Shown in pieces: positions 5,608-7,640 of a DNA stretch of 7,640 nt; positions within the stretch are counted from its first letter, which is position 1, and each line of letters opens with the position of its first letter. Source of the stretch: CAYMSF01 sp964542255. GTDB lineage: Bacteria; Verrucomicrobiota; Lentisphaeria; Victivallales; Victivallaceae. The notes under the pieces are model-generated. The model saw nothing but the letters and a program-made list of their open reading frames with translations, was not told the origin of the DNA and ran no database searches. A program made the position numbers and the translations under genes. The stretch covers positions 1 through 7,640 of the forward strand of contig CAZITV010000115.1 of the NCBI GenBank assembly GCA_964542255.1, given 5' to 3'.

Positions 5608-7640
5608 ATGAATGATTTAAGTATAAAAATTTTGGCAATTGATGACAATGAGGATAACCTGATTTGCCTGCGCGCACTGATTAATGAAGCGTTTCCACTG
5701 GCTGAGGTGCTGACCGCGCTAAACGGACTTGATGGGATTAAGCTGGCAGAGCAGGAGAATCCTGACGTTATTCTGCTGGACATCCTGATGCCGGATATGG
5801 ATGGTTATGCAGTTTGTGAAAAATTAAAGCAGCATCAAAAATTGTGTATGATACCGGTGGTGTTCGTTACCGCTTTGAAGGAAGACAATGATTCACGTGC
5901 ACTTGACGCCGGCGCCGAAGCGTTCCTCTCTAAACCCGTTGACATCATCGAACTTACCGCGCAAATTCGGGCAATGGTGAAAATTAAACGTTCTAATATG
6001 TTGCAGCATCAGGAAAAAGAGCGCCTCGCTGCAATGGTCGAAGACAGAACCAGAGAGCTGCAGCAAAGTTTTACCGCAACGCTGAATTTGCTTGAAGATT
6101 TAAATCAAGAAAATGAATCCAGAAAAATCAGCGAAGCAGCGCTAATGCAAAGCGAAAAAAAGTATAGTTCGCTTTTTGCTTCCATGCACGAAGGGTTTGC
6201 TCTCCACGAAATAATTTGCGATGCGGCAGGACGACCAGTAGATTATATGTTTTTGGATGTTAATCCGGCGTTTGAACGAATCACCGGGGTGAAAAAGACC
6301 GACTTGGTTGGCAAAACCGTATTGACCGTATTCCCGGGAACTGAAAAATACTGGATTGAAAAATATGGACAAGTGGCTTTAACCGGTGAACCAACCACGT
6401 TTGAAAACTATTCAGTAGAACTGCAGCGCTATTATCAAGTCTCGGCATTTTCACCCGAGAAAAATAAATTTGCTGTAGTTGCTAATAATATTACTGACCG
6501 CAAAAATGCGGAATTGGAAATTACTCACGCTAAAGAAAAAGCAGAAGAATCCGACCGGCTGAAAACCGCGTTCCTCAATAATCTATCCCATGAAATTCGT
6601 ACCCCGCTGAACGGCATTCTGGGGTTCTTGGCAATGCTTCAGGAAACAGATCTCACTCTCGAAGAAAAAAAAGATTGTTTTAAAATGATTAATACATCCG
6701 CCGAGCGGTTGATGAATACAATTGATGATACAGTGGAAATTGCTAAAATCCAGACCGGTCAAATCAACATAACCTTGCGCAAAACCAATATTAGCCAAAT
6801 CGCTGTAAATTTAGTGGCAAAATTCAAATATATTGCCGATATTAAAGGATTGTCCATCAGCTTGAATGATACACTGGTTGAAGATAATCGTATTATTAAC
6901 ACCGACAGCGAAAAATTGAATATCATCCTCTCCTCTCTCATCGGCAATGCGGTCAAATTCACTAAAGCCGGCTCTGTCGAACTCGCCGTCCGCAAAAATA
7001 ATGACTATATCGAATTTTCTGTTAAAGACACCGGTATTGGCATTCCAGTTGAACAACAACAGAAAATTTGGAAGGTCTTTATGCAGGCCGATGTTTCCCA
7101 CACCAGACAGTTTGAAGGGTGCGGACTGGGGCTATCTATCGCCAAAGCATATGTTAATATGCTCGGCGGCGAAATTTGGCTCGATAGCAAAGGCGACAGC
7201 GGAACAGTATTTTATTTTAACATTCCTTATTCAACAGAATCACAAAATTGCTCTGAAACCGCCACCGTCGCACCAGCACCGGTAATTAGCGTCACACCAC
7301 CGCTAACAGCAGCAAAAATACTGATTGTCGAAGATGATGAACTTAACTTCAATTATATTAGTGTTATTCTCACTAAAGCTAAATATGACGTACTACACGC
7401 ATGGAATGGCATTGAAGCACTGCAAATATGTCATAACCATAACGATATTGCCGTTATTCTGATGGATATCAAAATGCCGGGAATGAACGGTTATGAGGCA
7501 ACGGCCAAAATTCGTGAAATTAACCCGGCCGTGCCAATCATCGCCATTACGGCTCACGCCGCTGATGCTGACCGTGCCTCTTGTCTAGCTGCCGGAATGA
7601 ATGATTATGCATCCAAGCCGATTAGACAGCAGCAGTTATT
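5608..7640 (+). CDS. Hybrid histidine kinase, REC-coiled coil-PAS-HisKA-HATPase-REC (3' partial)
   Basis: An open frame runs from ATG 5608 to the window end: 677 complete codons, no stop. The N-terminal receiver (~5-125) has D12/D13, phospho-acceptor D58 in VILLDILMPDMDG, T88 and K109. A charged helical segment (~130-185, with EDRTRELQQS) leads to a PAS domain (~183-303, ending NNITDRKNAE). HisKA (~317-383) carries H328 in NLSHEIRTPLNG. The ATPase domain (~430-541) has N447 in LIGNAVKFT, DTGIGIP at 474-480 and GCGLGLS at 504-510. A Pro/Ala/Thr-rich linker (~542-569) joins a second receiver (from ~569) with E575/D576/D577, phospho-acceptor D620 in LMDIKMPGMNG, T648 and K670; only its last helix is cut off. 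There is no signal peptide or membrane helix, so it is cytoplasmic. All catalytic residues I can check are present. The front receiver could take phosphate from another kinase, such as the PocR kinase two genes upstream, while the rear receiver would pass it to an Hpt protein. It may serve as kinase for the membrane sensor just upstream. Confidence 0.95.
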   Translation, partial: MNDLSIKILAIDDNEDNLICLRALINEAFPLAEVLTALNGLDGIKLAEQENPDVILLDILMPDMDGYAVCEKLKQHQKLCMIPVVFVTALKEDNDSRALDAGAEAFLSKPVDIIELTAQIRAMVKIKRSNMLQHQEKERLAAMVEDRTRELQQSFTATLNLLEDLNQENESRKISEAALMQSEKKYSSLFASMHEGFALHEIICDAAGRPVDYMFLDVNPAFERITGVKKTDLVGKTVLTVFPGTEKYWIEKYGQVALTGEPTTFENYSVELQRYYQVSAFSPEKNKFAVVANNITDRKNAELEITHAKEKAEESDRLKTAFLNNLSHEIRTPLNGILGFLAMLQETDLTLEEKKDCFKMINTSAERLMNTIDDTVEIAKIQTGQINITLRKTNISQIAVNLVAKFKYIADIKGLSISLNDTLVEDNRIINTDSEKLNIILSSLIGNAVKFTKAGSVELAVRKNNDYIEFSVKDTGIGIPVEQQQKIWKVFMQADVSHTRQFEGCGLGLSIAKAYVNMLGGEIWLDSKGDSGTVFYFNIPYSTESQNCSETATVAPAPVISVTPPLTAAKILIVEDDELNFNYISVILTKAKYDVLHAWNGIEALQICHNHNDIAVILMDIKMPGMNGYEATAKIREINPAVPIIAITAHAADADRASCLAAGMNDYASKPIRQQQL

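Noticed and set aside
5472..5783. - strand frame spanning the spacer and the start of the last kinase
   Set aside because: It runs antisense across the end of one real gene and the receiver domain of another, with low-complexity Ser-rich translation.
6142..7285. Several frames on both strands within the second hybrid kinase
   Set aside because: They overlap intact PAS, HisKA and ATPase coding sequence whose catalytic motifs are all in the main frame.
1..7640. CRISPR arrays, tRNA/rRNA genes, insertion sequences, riboswitches
   Set aside because: No regularly spaced repeats, transposase motifs, terminal inverted repeats or structured RNA signatures were found; nearly all bases are coding.

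Overview
The window is a bacterial sensory and phosphorelay locus, read entirely from the + strand. It looks like a fragment of a draft or metagenome assembly: a run of exactly 100 N (3609-3708) interrupts one coding region, and genes are cut at both ends. Nothing fixes the species. Base composition looks moderate. The style of the signalling proteins (PocR domain fused to a kinase, DSEP/WG and dCache_3-like outer sensors, a Cys-rich PAS, an HDLRSP-type kinase) suggests a Gram-negative anaerobe such as Lentisphaerota/Kiritimatiellota, Desulfobacterota or a Bacteroidota relative. This is inference, held weakly.

Layout. (1) Positions 1-111 hold an open frame that may be the C-terminal tail of an upstream gene, possibly ending in a receiver domain. 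It overlaps the next gene by 11 bases. (2) 101-3031: a soluble hybrid histidine kinase of 976 residues, PocR-PAS-PAS-PAS-HisKA-HATPase-REC. (3) 3028-3608: a gene start overlapping the previous stop (ATGA), encoding a membrane anchor and an extracytoplasmic sensor domain, running into the N gap. (4) After the gap to 5536: a dCache_3-like outer sensor, a membrane segment, two PAS domains (the second with a four-Cys motif) and a C-terminal helical tail, with no kinase domain. Parts 3 and 4 are either one receptor with two outer sensors or two genes whose junction is hidden in the gap. (5) 5608 to the window end: REC-coiled coil-PAS-HisKA-HATPase-REC, a second hybrid kinase missing only its last residues.

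How they may work together. All genes point the same way with overlaps or short spacers, so one transcript is likely. The kinase-less membrane sensor(s) plausibly feed outside signals to one of the hybrid kinases, while the PocR kinase reads a cytoplasmic small molecule. The last protein starts with a receiver, so it could accept phosphate from the first kinase and integrate both inputs. No Hpt domain, DNA-binding domain, GGDEF/EAL or other output is visible, so the end of the relay lies outside the window. No RNA genes, mobile elements, CRISPR arrays or convincing terminators were seen.
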